Shown one piece after another: positions 21,656-35,001 of a DNA stretch of 64,000 nucleotides (position 1 is the stretch's first letter; each line of letters begins with the position of its first letter). The notes beneath the pieces are model-generated. The model searched no databases, was not told the DNA's origin, and worked only from the letters and a program-made list of their open reading frames with translations. The stretch spans positions 2,914,001 through 2,978,000 of the forward strand of contig JALBUN010000001.1 of the NCBI GenBank assembly GCA_025174535.1. The letters are read 5' to 3'. Position numbers and translations under genes: made by a program. This DNA comes from Cantharellus purpuraceus (lineage: Eukaryota > Basidiomycota > Agaricomycetes > Cantharellales > Hydnaceae).

Positions 21656-23132
21656 CTACTTGAAACTACCCCACAAGTCACCGAACGCATCGTCCTTCTT
21701 CACAGGCTGCGCAGCCGTGGTGGACGAAAAGGGAGTACTGAATAGGTTCATGCCCGTCTGCGTGGCACCTGTGGATCCACCGCCGCCCCAAACGTTCTGT
21801 GAGCCAAACAATCCCGCACTCTGTGGTTGTGCATTACTCGAAAACCCACCGAACGGTTGTTGTTGTTGTTGGGTTTGGGAAGGTTGACTCCATATTTGAG
21901 CTTGGGCTTGCTGAGCTTGAGCGTTTTGCATACCGCTCCAACCTGATTGAACCCCCCACATTCCCGTTCCTGAATTGCCCAACATACTTGTGGGTTGAGC
22001 TTGCGCTTGCGGGTGGGCAGTACCTAAACTTGTACTCCCATCCCCAAAACCGCCCCCCAGAATACCACTTCCTGGGGGTGGAGCGGCTGCAAATAATGAG
22101 AGGATATTATTTTTGACATCTTTCGGCCCAGCAGTTGCCGAAGAGCCTATAGACGACGTTGCCGAGGAGCTCGTTGAGGGGGCGTGGAAGTCTAGGCTGA
22201 ATAAATCGTCTTGAGGAGATGTTACTGCGGGGGTCTGTGCAGTGGCAGTTGACTGAGGGGCTGGGCTCGCCGGCTGAGTCTGGCTCGCAGCAGATTGTTT
22301 GGGACGGGCCTGCGTTGGAAGGCGTGTCTGTGATTGGCGTTGCTGTTGCACAGGCTGCGCTGCAACGGTGGGTACACGTGAGGGTTGTGGCTGCTGCTGC
22401 TGAGGGGCAGGTGGCGCGGGCTCGGAGTAAATCGGCTGGTTTGAGGTCAGAGAATGGGACATAATGTTGGAGTGGTGTGCGAACCTCGTGGCCATTCTCT
22501 AACGTAGATGGATCTTCTGGGGGTGGTCCTTCTAATGCCCATCGCCGAGATTCATACTTAGAACGTATGAAGGATTCCATTTTGCTAAACGAATAACTGT
22601 CATTATGGAGGGATGTGTTTATAAATGAGACAACAGACTGATCAGGTGGTATATGGCCTGGTTTGAGGTGTGCCTCCCAGTATAAATTTGCTCGAGTATT
22701 TCCCCAGAGTTGAATAGACTGACCGAACAGGCGCCTTCAACGTTGATCTTTAATTAAGGACGCTCATATACTCTTACTTTCATTTGTTCTGGCGTCCACA
22801 CGTCAAGGTCTACAGATTTGACTTTGCTAATGTGCGTCCCCATGCCACGGTGAATGCCCGAGCATCTAATGCAAAGAAATACACCTCTGGTGAATGAAAT
22901 CAATAGCATGCTCGTAACAAACGTGACAAATTTGACACACAGGTTCCATGATGCCCATCTCGGGTCTTGATACAAAAAGAAGAAAGTCTCAGCGACTGAA
23001 TTCTCTCCAAAAATGACTACTTCACGCACCATTTCGCTTGCAGTCCGCACATACTTTGTTCTCAGAGCGTTTCACCAACTCACGAAGTGTCCGAGTATGC
23101 CGCTCAGAGATTGTTTTATCCTGTCTGGACAT
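21656..23132 (-). CDS. ArfGAP-domain protein (Age2/SMAP type)
   Basis: Six exons on the minus strand: 23132-23030, 22965-22941, 22886-22778, 22718-22639, 22584-22485 and 22435-21656, 398 residues. The ArfGAP zinc finger (C-x2-C-x16-C-x2-C) reads [24 protein letters not shown] when spliced, followed by [16 protein letters not shown] with the catalytic arginine. DVWTPEQM and [14 protein letters not shown] complete the domain (about residues 10-125). The second half is Gln/Ser/Pro-rich and ends with FGDLWGSFK, as in SMAP/Age2-type proteins that bind clathrin and coat components. The expected role is GTP hydrolysis on Arf1 at trans-Golgi or endosomes. Exon 2 is a 25-nt microexon inside the zinc finger. 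Converges on the aminopeptidase (stop 21532). Confidence 0.9.
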
Positions 23133-24305
23133 GTTGTTTAAAGAGGTGGTGGAGTGTGGTATAATTACACAAAACGATTGTACAGCGTGAAACGGTGATG
23201 ACTATATGTCACAATATGATAGTCACATCTTTCGAGGCCCGAGGATCTGGCGTTCACCGTGACGCCGCAAGGTCGAGTTTATTCAAACCAAAATACTCAT
23301 AAACATCAAGTTGTTTAGAACGGCCGCCATCAAAAACGTTTGAATCCGTTGAATGCATAGAGTGAAAGTTGCATAAGTGAACTGAGCTCTGAGAGGAACT
23401 TTCGCTATTTGGCTCGACCTGTGGCATCGTCACTAGAGTTGAAAGAAACACGGGACGACAAGTATTCCGTTTTCGAACATCAAGCCTAGAGACCAGCTGC
23501 CAATAAGAAAGCTAGGTTTGTGGAGATTCTTGTTGATATCCGTGGAACATTTGACTTGCTCGGCCGTGGGCAATCACTTGCGCACATGTGCCGCTCTGCA
23601 CCTATCTTCAATTTGCATGTATTCTCTATTGAACCTTCTAACCGATTAGTCACTAGCTGCCCGCCCTTTGTCCATCTAGACATAAGAAAGTAAGGACATT
23701 GTGAAAGGGAACCTTAACACGAGGTGCCGACAAGATACTATTTCACTACCAGTGCACCTTAGCCTAGGGTTGAAGGTATCACGTTGGTTTGAGTAAGCTT
23801 TCTAGCCGAACGGTCATCGCGTTCTTCGTAACTTACGGTCGTGTTGTTGCTGATCATGTAGCAATTTACATCTTTGGACGGTACGACTTCTTGTACTACA
23901 CTAGTCATGCCCGATTCAAGCGTGCTGAACTCCCTATTGTCCCGATAGACTACTTGGAAACGGACGGTCCAACGGAGAGAACAGCCACACGAGCCAAGTC
24001 AAAACTGAGCCGTATGCAGCGGCCATCGTGGCTATTACTGCCGAGCTCCGAGTTCGAATAGGTGGGTGTGCACTACCTTGCATGGTAGTGTAGGGAAAAA
24101 AACAGCTAAATGCCGATCGTTTACTACACTACCGTAAGTCGCTTCTTGAGTAATGTTCAGGACTAGGCAACATTATACTGTTCCAAAGTGTCAGTAGCAG
24201 TATTTTAGCTTGAACTGGTTGCCGCGGAAGCAGGACCGGTTCACCAGCCTAATCTTCCGTCGTCTATAGATATGACCCGACTCGTGAGTTTCTTCACGCC
24301 TTACC
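23133..24305. other. Divergent intergenic region, no gene seen
   Basis: About 1.17 kb between the ArfGAP start and the aminotransferase start. Short minus-strand frames at 23254-23451 and 23486-23683 lack recognisable motifs and consistent splice sites. It probably contains both promoters. Confidence 0.5.
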
Positions 24306-25931
24306 ATGACTATCGTCCAGGTAGCTACAGTTATTTCTGTTCAGAACGCGATGCAGACGAATGCTGTCGTTGGCGACTCCCACATGAATGGTACTGGTGT
24401 TAATGCTCAAAAGCCTGCGAAAGATAAGGATGACTCCCCGACCCACATCCCGGACATCGATGTGCGTATCTCTCTCTTCCCAAAAGAAACAGAGAGCTCT
24501 CTGTATTTACGGCATCGTACAGGTATCGCGGTTAACGATAACCCTTGCTTCAACCCTGAAGCCCTTACCATTTCCCGAATCTCTAACTTTTGGCAAGGTA
24601 GGTGAAAAAAAAAATGGGCATCCGGTACTCTCTGAATATGAGAACAGACAATGACCGACCACATGCTCATAATGGCCTATGACCCTTCATCAGGCTGGTC
24701 CCCTCCTACCATTCTTCCCTATGGGCCCCTCAGCCTTGACCCTGCCAGCTCATGCTTTCAGTATTGTCCGAACCTTTTCGAAGGGATGAAGGTACAACAT
24801 TTGACTCCATGTTTGCATATGAATTTGAAAAATTGAGCGTCAGGCGTACCTGGGACCTGATGGGACACCGCGTCTGTTCCGGCCGGACATGAATATGGCC
24901 AGGATGGCTCGTTCTACAGCCAGAGTTGCCCTACCAGTGAATACATGAATTATACAGACGTAACTGTTTTCTAACTGCTCAATATCTACAGTCATTCGAT
25001 ACAAATGCGCTTTTGAAATTAATCAAAAAACTTGTCATGGTCGATGCACGCTGGATCCCTTCTTTGCCAGGATACAGTCTTTACATTCGACCGACTCTTA
25101 TCGGCACCCGTCCTGCCCTTGGTGTCGCAGCGTCCACACATGCAACGCTTTATGTCATTTTATCTCCTACAGGACCATACTTTCCCCCGTCCCTCACAAC
25201 GCCACGCAGGAGGAGCTGGATCTCCCTCTTAGCTTCGTCCACGAATGTCCGGGCATGGCCAGGAGGCACGGGAGCATATAAACTTGGCCTAAATTATTCC
25301 CCATGTTTTCTACCTCAGAGGGAGGCTTCAAAAATAAACTATTCGCAGATTCTGTGGCTTTTGCCTGTTGAGATCGAAGGAAGGAAGGAGTGGAAGGTGA
25401 CTGAATGCGGACAGATGAACTTCATGTGCGTGGTTAGACGTGACAATGGAGGTTCGTTTAACTTTCCATTCCTTCTTTCGTGGTCATATGATCACTGACA
25501 CGGTCCTAGGTATTGATATTGTAACACCCTCGCTTGATGGTACGATTTTGCCTGGGGTGACGCGAGATTCTATTCTTTCCCTGGCAGCAAAGCATAACAA
25601 GGACTCCCCTCTTCCCGGCCTTCCATCCCATTTGGAGATACACGTACGAGAAGTCACCATGTACATGTCTCACATCGTCCTCTGGGAAAAAGAAGGCAAG
25701 CTCTTGGAAGCCTTCGGTTCTGGGACTGCAGCGATACTTGCGGGAGTGTGGAGAGTAGGATGGGAAGGGAGGGATATAATATTTGGAAATGGGATGGAAG
25801 ATGAGTTGAAAGAGGGGGAGACAGATGTGAATGGACTCGGTCCGGTAGGGAAAGCGCTGTATGACCGGATCCTGGAGATTCAGGAGGGGAGGGTTGAAGG
25901 CCATGAATGGAGCGTGAGCTGTGTTGAATGA
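24306..25931 (+). CDS. BAT2: Branched-chain amino acid aminotransferase
   Basis: Six exons: 24306-24461, 24523-24597, 24648-24791, 24844-24936, 24992-25451 and 25510-25931, 449 residues, phases consistent. Fold-type IV PLP enzyme: FTDHMLIM-like start (TMTDHMLIMAYD), YGPLSLDPASSCFQYCPNLF, EGMKAYLGPDG, LYIRPTLIGT, GGTGAYKLGLNYSP (the Lys is the PLP Schiff-base residue) and PSLDGTILPGVTRDS. It interconverts Leu, Ile and Val with their 2-oxo acids using glutamate/2-oxoglutarate. The N-terminal 55 residues are not obviously an amphipathic mitochondrial presequence, so compartment is open; the gene symbol is by family only, Bat1 and Bat2 cannot be separated here. Confidence 0.93.
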
Positions 25932-26220
25932 GAATGGTTGGTTCAGCCATGGCTCTAGATCTATGTCGGTGAGTCTCTGCAGTGCACAGGCCCGGCGTGG
26001 GTCACTCCCTTTGTCTTTACGACCACTTGAATGTGGATACTGCATTATTCGAGAGTTGTGTCAGTCAGCAGAGCATCCACATATACATTAAATTGCATAA
26101 TTCCTGCTGCTACCAAATATACGTGTGTTCTGACGGTGGCACGAAACAATCAGTTTTCTACAGTCTCCGCCACAATTAACCTCGCGCAACTCCGCATCAA
26201 CACCGCCATCAATATCGTCT

Positions 26221-27725
26221 ATGAACGCACAATCTTTGCGCTTCAGAGTCGTGTTTCTTGCAGCATCGGCACTGTTGGTGTGCTCTACGTTTCTCGTCTA
26301 CCTTGATTTCTCGGAAAAGCCGCCTGAACGTCTCTCAGCAGGCCTGACGCGTCCAGGACCTGAACTAGGAGTTCTAGAAAGTCACTTTCAACCATTTGGA
26401 TTTGTTTATGATGCAGGCCCCTCTATTTCTCGTTTTTCGGCCACCCAAGTCTCAGCTGTGTCGTCTCTTCCTCTTCTGCCTCCAAAAAATTTTGTACGCA
26501 CACTTGGGGTGGCGTCTCAGGTCTTTGTGCTCTCACTTCCTCGTCGTCTGGATCGTCGCATGACTATGGATGCACTCTCGCATGCGCTAGACTTTTCTTT
26601 CATCTATGTGGATGGGGTTGAAGCCGCGGATGCGAGTATTGACCAGATTGTGCGCGTTCTTAGGCTGGAGAGGCGTGCTTTTAGGGAAACATCTCTTAGA
26701 AGGATGAGTACCAGTGGGGTCTACGTAGTGGAAGAAGAACGAACTGATGCAGACGGCTTGAATGGGGTGGATTTTTCCTCCAATCTGCTGACGTCTTTCG
26801 ATGCTGTGGCTGCTGCACCACCCCCTAGAGAGCTTGAATTTGATAAGCCTCTCGACCTTCCTTGCGCCACTCCTGAAGACCCTTTTCCTGCTTCACTGAA
26901 TATAACTGAACTTGGCTTGCTCCCACCTTGGCGCATTCTTTCCCGTGGCATGATTGCGTGCTGGATCGGACACCTGAATATCATGCGACAAATCCTCAAA
27001 CTCCAGTTGGAGGTAGCTATTGTATTAGAAGATGATGTGGACTTGGAATATGATGTGTCACAAAGGCTGATGGATATGTGGCCGGCGCTACCTCGGGATG
27101 GATGGGATATAGTGATGTTGGGTATGTTTTTATTTCATTGTGCGAGTAGTAGAGCTTTCTTCCGGCCTTTTGTCTTGCTTGGCAGCTCCCGCAGTCATGC
27201 ATGTGGAGTCCATTACATTGATTCATTATCACCTTCTAACCAAAGGTCACTGTCACTCAAATGAATCAATTCATCCGCCTCTTTATGGCACCGCTTCGCT
27301 CCGTCAGTCAAGCGCACCCAAATGCACACACGCATATGCTATATCACATGCTGGAGCCAAAAGACTAACACGGCTGCTTTCCGCGCCAGGGCGAGTGTTC
27401 ATTACACTTTATTCTTCTTTTAAGTTTGTCTGCTTAGCTTGCACATAATAGATTTGCCTACTCCCGTGCCCTAGATCAGGCTATCAGTTGGCTAATTAGT
27501 ACCGGCAGAATACGAAGTTACAGTGTCGTACCTGCCATTGTTGTACAGAGCAAGCGCACGGTCAGCGACATCTGGCGTACCCTTCGGGAGATCAAACAAC
27601 AGAACCACGGAGAGATGGTGCAAGACCAAAACGGCGGCAGTGATGAGGACGAAAAGGGGAGCAGGTGGCGAGACGTGTTGATGGACAGTACGCTGGAGAG
27701 GCTGGGAATGATCCCGGGTATATGA
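26221..27725 (+). CDS. GT25-like glycosyltransferase, type II membrane protein
   Basis: Three exons: 26221-27121, 27246-27396 and 27452-27725, 441 residues. A single N-terminal membrane anchor (VVFLAASALLVCSTFLVYL) follows a short basic tail, so the catalytic domain is luminal. Glycosyltransferase family 25 features: VFVLSLPRRLDRRMTMDAL, a long acidic loop, CWIGHLNIMRQIL, AIVLEDDVDLEYD (DXD-like motif), HAYAISHAGAKRL and a C-terminal FAYSRALDQAISWL. Fungal members are poorly studied; the donor and acceptor are unknown. The second intron is ambiguous: GT at 27397 gives PGRVFAYS, while a GC donor a few bases earlier gives PGFAYS. Confidence 0.78.
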
Positions 27726-30700
27726 AGTTGATGTAACTTCACGACCAGTCGCGCTGTCAAGAGAGCCACAGGCAATTTTCCACGATTTAGGCCTTCTAGC
27801 TGATTAACTGAGATCGTTTACAAATGGCCGACCACACCGAAGAATGGCAATGATTGGCTTCAGCTGACCGGACTCAGTAGTTTGCACCTTCTGGCACATT
27901 CTGGGAAATTAGCAAATTTGACAAGTACTGCCGAAAGCGACCTCAGTAACTCACGTGCGCGCGCGTAAAGGGCAGCCGACGAATGCATATATAACTTGAA
28001 GGGCACCAAGATTAGGTGTCATTTCCCCATCAAGGCAAGAGGGCAACGTTATCTATTAAGACAGATGACCTGACCTGCAACCATGAGGGCTGTTCGTTAT
28101 GGAACCATGTTACAGCGCTTTGCTGTATGGAGCTGCGGATTGACAAAATTCGGTGACAGACACCTCCAGCCGACGGTTGGTATATGACGGTTGTCCCCCT
28201 GTTCTCTGTGGGGCCGAGCACCTAGCTTCCATGTGGGATCAACCAGGGTGATGATGCCATTAGTGATTCGAGGCTTGACGGTGGACAATGGTATGTATAC
28301 AAAAACAACCCAATCATCCCAAAGTGTGAAAGCACCGGCCGTACACCAGCAGCGTATGGAGACGCTCTTTTTTGACGGAAGTTTATTCTGGACTTACTGC
28401 ACATGCACTAAAATTCTCCGAGCTCACTCGGCAATGGATGAGAAGACACGTGTAGTACCTGAGCCTGTGCCGGGAAGAGTTGGGCCTCACCAGGGTCAAG
28501 GCGACCCTACTCACGCATAAGCTGATGTGAGATGCGAACTTGGGAATAACCTAAAGGATCCCATAACGATTGTGATTTTTCATATCATCATCCCCCTCTC
28601 ACTGGGGCAACGTGAAGGGGGAAGTAGGGGAGAAAGGGGAAGGAAGATCGTAAAAAACGGCTGTTGGACCTGACGTCCTGAGGTCGGTGCTGCCATGAGA
28701 TATTGAGCCACAGGTGTATGAATAATAGCCATCATCAGACTTCTGACCCGTCATACATAGCCTGTCGTCCCAGACTTGAGAACTATTTTGCCTGCGTGTG
28801 TGCATGTGTGTGTCTGTGATGTCAGAATTAACAATGGGCGCACATCTCAGTCAAGGTGATATTTAATATGATATGGAACGTGGAGTGCAACTTGATCAAT
28901 GGACCAGGACCCTAGGCTAGGGGCCTATTCTCTCCCAGCCTATTCGGCACTAGCTGGGTGGCGGAAGCCGGCTGGACCACGGCCTTCTGAGCTATAGCGG
29001 CAGCCGTGGACTCGCAAGGGTATTCAGCTGTGTTTTGGAGCGACCTCAGTTGTGCGTCTGAATGAATTTGAAACACCCGTGTCACATCCCATTCGCCATT
29101 TGCAGTGGGCAACATCATGCATCATCAGACCAAATGCTTGCCATATGTAACGTAGCTTCATACCATTTGAGCAGATCGCAGTATCGAAGCTGGCTGTGAG
29201 TGGTGTCACGCTTCATTATTCCGACTCGGTACTCTCGGTGTGTTGTTGTAGTTTGGAACGGGAAGCAAGGGGAAATAGGGCAGACGCCTTGGCGCAACAG
29301 TCATACATGCAACCCCCATGAGGAGGATGATGGGGGACAAGTATAATAGTCATATACTGGGCTTCGAATTCTTCAAATTCTTTTATGACACTGGCGGCCG
29401 AGTGGATCACCGAAACCAGGAGATCAGCGCAGGTGCGAGGCGACCAATTTTCCGCCACCGGCACCACTCATGGAGCGGAGCATCATCGATGGGGGGCACT
29501 TGCTATCTGCGGATATCTCCGCCACCCGCATTTGTTTCAAGTCAGTAGCGTAGCGTGAACCGAAGAGGAAAATTGTCACGGCACTAACAAGGGCTACAGC
29601 TAGGCGGGAGACACATGCTGGTATCGGATCTTGTATTGAGTGGAAAAGCCAATGGCCATGCAGTCTGAGAGTAACTCAACAGATAGGAGGTCTGGGAAGC
29701 GAGTACTATGGATTGCGAACAACAACGAGTCTCACCTCGCCTACACAATGGGTTGTTTATTGTCGATAATGATCAATCATTGCTGTTGCAGTTGTAATTA
29801 CAGTGGAGTTGATCTCGGATGAGTAAGGCGGTAACTCTCACAGCCATCAATATAGGCGAGCGAGGCCGATACAAACAAAGACGCAGAATTTCCCACAGCG
29901 GGCTTGGCTGTGAATGTCAACTTACATGCAATCTGTGGCGCGTAGAGAAAAGGGGGGAATGGGTACAGCCAGATTGAATTTGTGCGGAAGCCTCAACTAT
30001 CATGGATGTCAAACTCAGCGGCATTTTCCTGGCTGCCGCGAGGTGAATTGAGCTACTTCATAAGTGGCGTGGAACGTGAATTCCAGGATCCTATGCCAGT
30101 GGCTTGCCTTTCCATGCCACGCCAGCTGATCCAAGCCACCACGACGCAAGATTATAGACCAAAGGTCACTGGTGGGAAGTCACCTCCAAATGAGAGAAAT
30201 TACATAATTTCCATTACCAGCGAATTCCCCATAACGATGCAGTATGTCCCTGTCCGTGGTATCATCACTCTTGTCGCTCGTTCCTTGTCCTCGCCTGTAA
30301 CTCGGCTACTTTGCGGTCAATCTCGCGCCTTTTGTTTTCCAAGACTTTCTTCTCTTCGCACAACCTATACAAGAGATAGCGACAATGGGATGGCTCAGGT
30401 TCGCGTCGAGAAATATGGTTGCTCCGCTAGCACGTACGGTATTACGCCCTGCTCTGGATGCAGGGTTGAAGGGACCAGCGCTGCCCCTTCAGAAAATGAA
30501 GCCTCGGAGGCAGGGGGCCGATTTCCTCGGAGCGTGATGCCAGCATAGAAGGCGACTTGGAGGGAGCGTCGCACGCGAGCAGTGAGTGAAATAGATATGG
30601 AATGGACACATCGGGCGCACCTGGTACAATCACACAAGAATAGGCAATCGATTTGAAGACTGGCGAGCGTCTGTGCATGTCCCGAGATGCGAGTGGCACA

Positions 30701-31282
30701 ACGCTTGATGGTAAATCGGATCTGGAACAAATTACGTGATCAAACCTGGGCGTAAATTTTTGTCTGGGCGTAATGAATGATCGAGTCAGTAACAGCGTCT
30801 TACCAATTGTGGAGCAGTTCCTGTTCCACCCAAAAGCCTACTAGCGTTGGGACCTCTTCAGTTCACAGTTGTCATTCACATTGGTAATCCCAGGCACTAT
30901 CATGTTAGCCTCTGGGCCCCTGTCCGCATGGTGGCATTCATCGGTCATTCCGACGTGAGTAAAAGGCGACGAAGACGACGGCAATGGGCGTGTCTCGGAC
31001 TTTGGCCACACTGCCATGCGCGTCCGTGTCAACAGTATATGTCCAAATCTCTCACTTCAGACCCATTCCAACTTTAAAACTCCGCCAAACACAACTGTCA
31101 CGCACCGTGACATGCATTTCGTACTCCGACATCGCCGCCCCCCGCCTCGTCATTGCATTCGCCAACGCGCTCGCCAACACACTTGTCATCTAGAACGTAT
31201 TAGCGGGCCCTGCGCCCAAACATTGTCATCTTTCTATCTTTACCGCTATTCTCTTACTCGTTGAACGGCCGCTGTGAATACG
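27726..31282. other. Gene-poor region of 3.6 kb
   Basis: Between the GT25-like gene and CHS7. Only short frames occur. The longest (ATG at 30006, 180 codons, plus strand) has no motif I recognise, and opposite-strand frames overlap it. No tRNA, transposase or reverse transcriptase motif was seen. The right end must contain the CHS7 promoter. Confidence 0.5.
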
Positions 31283-32552
31283 ATGGGGATTTCCTTTGGA
31301 TCTTTCGATGGAATTTGCCAAACGGCCGCCCTTGTCGTGTGCCCGCTGGTAGGCACTGCACAGGGCATCGAGCCAACATGCTACAGCAGAAACGTCCAGA
31401 TCTCTTCCACTCTCATTTTCCAGCCTTGTGAGTTCCCTTTGTGCCAGACTTTTTGCGGTGCTCAGCGGCGGCTCATCGTGCCACGACAGCTACGTGCTTC
31501 GTTCACATCGTCGCCATCATAATGACAGCTATCATGATTCTTCACATACGGAGTAAATACACGGCCGTGGGTGAGTTCTCTATCGCACAGTTGGATCATG
31601 CGCGATACGACGGTGACGCTTGCAGGCCGAAAGGAGATTGTCATGTTTTTCTATCTCTATGCCTTGATCGAGTTCCTTGCCATCTTCCTAGATTCAGGAG
31701 TGATCCCCACGGCTAGTGCTCCCTATCCGGTACGTCGGCAGCACTATATTGACACCTGACTCATATGGAGGCTGCAGTGGTTCGCTGCGGTGTATACTGG
31801 GCTGATCGCGGCGACCTACACCTGCCTGCTTATTAACGGCTTTGTGGGATTTCAATTTGCCGAAGATGGGACACCTCTGTCACTATGGGTGTGTGATCAT
31901 GTCTTGTACTGTTTGTCCCTGACCGGACGGCCCTGAGAGTTTATTCACGCAGTTCCTGCGCCTGGCGTGTCTTGCAGTGTTCGGCGTTGGGTTTTTCATC
32001 GCCATTGCCACATTCAAAAGTTTTGCGAGCTTCAGTTTTGCAAAGCCAGTAGCGCTATGGATCATCTATATTTTGTGGCCGCTGGTTTGCGTGGTCATCT
32101 ACGGCGTGTCACAGCTCATCCTAGTGATCCGGACGCTGGACGACCGATGGCCCCTGGGAGACATACTGTTTGGACTGGCCTTTTTTGCGGTGGCGCAGGT
32201 GGTCATGTTTGCCTTCAGCGTGACAATCTGCGACGCGGTGAAACATTACATTGACGGGCTGTTCTTCTTCACGCTGTGCATGCTGCTAAGCGTGATGATG
32301 GTCTACAAGTACTGGGACTCGATCACAAAGGAAGACCTCGAGTTCAGTGTGGGAAGCAAGGCGGCAGTGTGGGAGGTGAAGGATCCGCTGCTGACCGTGG
32401 GTGGGGCGGACTATTCGGAAGAGGAGAGCAACTACCATGGAGCACCGGCGTCGATCGTGGGAGGGATGACGGGAGCGACAATGTATGGGCATGGTGGGAG
32501 CTCGCATGGATATCCGCCGCAAGGGTACCCCTCGGAGAGGGAGCGGTACTGA
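31283..32552 (+). CDS. CHS7: Chitin synthase export chaperone Chs7
   Basis: Five exons: 31283-31427, 31490-31570, 31626-31729, 31778-31888 and 31953-32552, 346 residues. Diagnostic family sequence is present throughout: [20 protein letters not shown] at the N-terminus, [88 protein letters not shown] and [19 protein letters not shown]. Seven membrane segments are expected. In yeast, Chs7 sits in the ER and allows the chitin synthase Chs3 to fold and leave the ER, so this gene serves cell-wall chitin synthesis. The C-terminal 60 residues are a Gly/Ser/Tyr-rich tail. Splice junctions are all GT-AG. Confidence 0.97.
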
Positions 32553-32877
32553 CGCCGGCTGTTTCTGCCAATTTGTGTGTAGTTACATATTCGGACAAGG
32601 TAGTAGTTCGTATTTTTTGCCGGGATGCGAGGCCCGCGCCCGATCAATAGGCGATGTGTTTCGAATCGGGAGGCGAGAAATATAAAATAATAATAATAAA
32701 AATATTATTGTTTTCCGAAAAGGAATTGAGGACCCGATGGTGATCTGAGCCTGTTATGGTTTGCCCGCTTCTTGCTGGTCAACTCTCCCCGCCGCCCCCG
32801 CCTGCATCTCGGCTCTACGCCTTCTACTATGAACTCGATACTTAACATCTCCTCCTCCTCCTCCTCCTCCTTCCCTA
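32553..32877. other. Short intergenic region between CHS7 and cyclin gene
   Basis: 325 bp. Contains an A/T-rich segment with ATAATAATAAA at about 32685-32705, which could be the CHS7 polyadenylation region, then a CTCCTCCTCC pyrimidine repeat (32849-32872) just before the cyclin start, a common promoter or leader element in fungi. Confidence 0.5.
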
Positions 32878-35001
32878 ATGGCAATCCCCTTCTCCTGTGC
32901 ATCCCCCTTCCTTTCCCGCATGAGCTCCGTATCCTCTACCCTCCCCCTCTCCTCCTCCATCCTCCCCTGGTGGAAGTCCTCCAGAACTCAGTCACAGACC
33001 TCATCCTGGTCGCTGCCCTCCATCGCCCACTTTGACCGCCATCCAGGTCGGCATCTACACCCACACCCTCTCATTCTTGTGGCTGACTCTCCCACAGCCT
33101 CCTCCCCGCCACAGTGGCGCGAGTCAGAGCTCTCCCATTCGCAGTCTGGCTCGGACCCATTCGACTCGTACGAGTCCAGCCCCGTAGCAGGGCCCTCCAA
33201 CCCAACCTCCCCTGCCCCGCCCAGCCAGCCTGCGCAGTCTTCCCCAAATCCCACCCCCGCCACCGCTCTGCAGTGGTTCTGGGTCGGCCCACATCCCTCC
33301 TCGCAAGCTATTGCAGAAAAGACATGCGAGATGGTATGCTACCTCTGGTTCTCCAACACCCTCGGTGCACACACATCTTCCTCGCCCCACCGCGTGCGCT
33401 CCGCGCGCCGTCCCCGTCCCACCCACTCACCCTCAGAACCTCCCTCTGGTCTCAGCGATGCCTCCACGGCCGCCCTCCAGTTTCAGCCCTCGCCCCAGTT
33501 TGTGCACTTTATGCAAAAGTTGCTGCAGACCACCCAAGTCAGCCAGTCCGTCATTGTCCTCTCTCTCCACTATATCTACCGGTTAAAAGAGGAGAATCAC
33601 TTCACCAATGGCCAGCCAGGCAGCGAGTTCAGAGTCGCCGTGGTGGCACTTATGATGGCAAACAAGTTTGTCGATGAGTGAGTGCACTATCTTGTCTTTT
33701 GCCATTGTGTTGAATTCCGGTCATTGCAGCAATACATATACCAACAAGACATGGTCCGACGTGTCAGGTATCGACCTGACTGAAATAAACAAGATGGAGC
33801 GTGAGTTTTTGGTGGGAGTCGACTTCCGCTTGTACGTCAATACGGAGACGTACAAGGCCTGGGTAAACTTGTTGAAAGGTTTGGTCGCCGTCAAGGAACG
33901 GGACGAGCAACAGTGGCATTACTCGCGCCAGCATGCCTCGGGGGCTCCCATACTTGCGCCGACCCCACGGCATTCTTCCACGAGTATCAATGGCCAGCAG
34001 CAACGCGCACGCTCTTCGTCACCACTGCCGTCCCTCAAGGCGCCATATCCGTTCACCTTTGTGGTACCGGCATCTTCCAACCCATTCACGCCAAGATCGT
34101 ACGGCCAGTCTAGTCAGTGCATGTCTGCGCGGCCTGGTGCTAAGCGTCCGGCTGTCATGGCTTTCTCGCCCCCTTCAGCGTCGCTTCCAGGACCTCCTCC
34201 TAAGCGACCTGTTTCACTCGATATGAGTGTGGTACGGCCGACGCAAGGACCAGCGAGCGCAGGATCATCATACCCGATAAGTGCCTTTGCGCAGTTGTCG
34301 TTGGATAGGACAGAAGTGCCTTCTCGCGTGACCCCGCCACGGTCAAACCCTCCAGTAGAGGTACCGCACACATTAGCTGCTCCCTATAGCTTGCGTGACC
34401 GCGTCATTCCTGATGATCCACAGGTGTGTATTGCCTTCCGGTATCTGCTGTATTGTCTGATTAAAGTTGTGTGCAGTTATATTATTATGTCCTCGCGAGC
34501 TCGCCAGCGAGTGCTGAGGACGATAATCGTGTGCGCAAGGCGTTATTGAGGTCTCACCAGCCGGCATACTATCCACCTTCGTCGTACTTTCCTCCTCCAC
34601 CACCGCCGCAACCCATGTATGTCCAGTCCGCCAGTGCCAGCCCCGTCCATCCCCTTCCCCCGTTTCGATACATCCACCAGCATGCACCGCCATATTTTCG
34701 TTCCCAAGGCCCGCCTTACCATAGTGTTAATAATTCTAATCACTCGTACGATTTGTCGTCGTTGGCTCTGCCACCGATACGCGTACAGGAACGGGATGAT
34801 GATGATGGGCAGACGGGTCAGTATAGCTTCCAAGGGTATCAGCACCAGCAGCAGCCGCAGCCACAACATCAGCCACAACCACCTCCACAGCAATCCCAGA
34901 CTAGTCGCGTGCCAATGGCCCCGTTTGCTAATGCGGGACCGCCAGGGGTACACTGGGGCTCGCAGCAGGCAGCTCCTCCGTACTCCTTGCCACATATGTA
35001 A
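32878..35001 (+). CDS. Pcl/Pho85-type cyclin (Clg1-like)
   Basis: Three exons: 32878-33677, 33730-34423 and 34477-35001, 672 residues. The cyclin box spans about residues 205-320: FVHFMQKLLQTTQVSQSVIV, LSLHYIYRLKEENHF, FRVAVVALMMANKFVDDNTY, TNKTWSDVSGIDLTEINKME and REFLVGVDFRLYV. The VALMMANKFVDDNTYTNKTW-type segment is characteristic of cyclins that pair with Pho85/CDK5-like kinases. The N-terminal 200 residues are Ser/Pro-rich. The C-terminal half is disordered, with Pro-, Tyr- and Gln-His-rich stretches. It probably directs a Pho85-class kinase in nutrient or morphogenesis control; the specific partner is not shown by sequence. Confidence 0.85.

Noticed and set aside
30006..30548. 180-codon plus-strand ORF in the gene-poor region
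   Set aside because: No motif, signal or splice support; overlapping open frames on the opposite strand suggest chance.
34543..34995. 150-codon minus-strand ORF under the cyclin C-terminus
   Set aside because: Antisense shadow of a Pro/Gln-rich low-complexity region in the cyclin gene.
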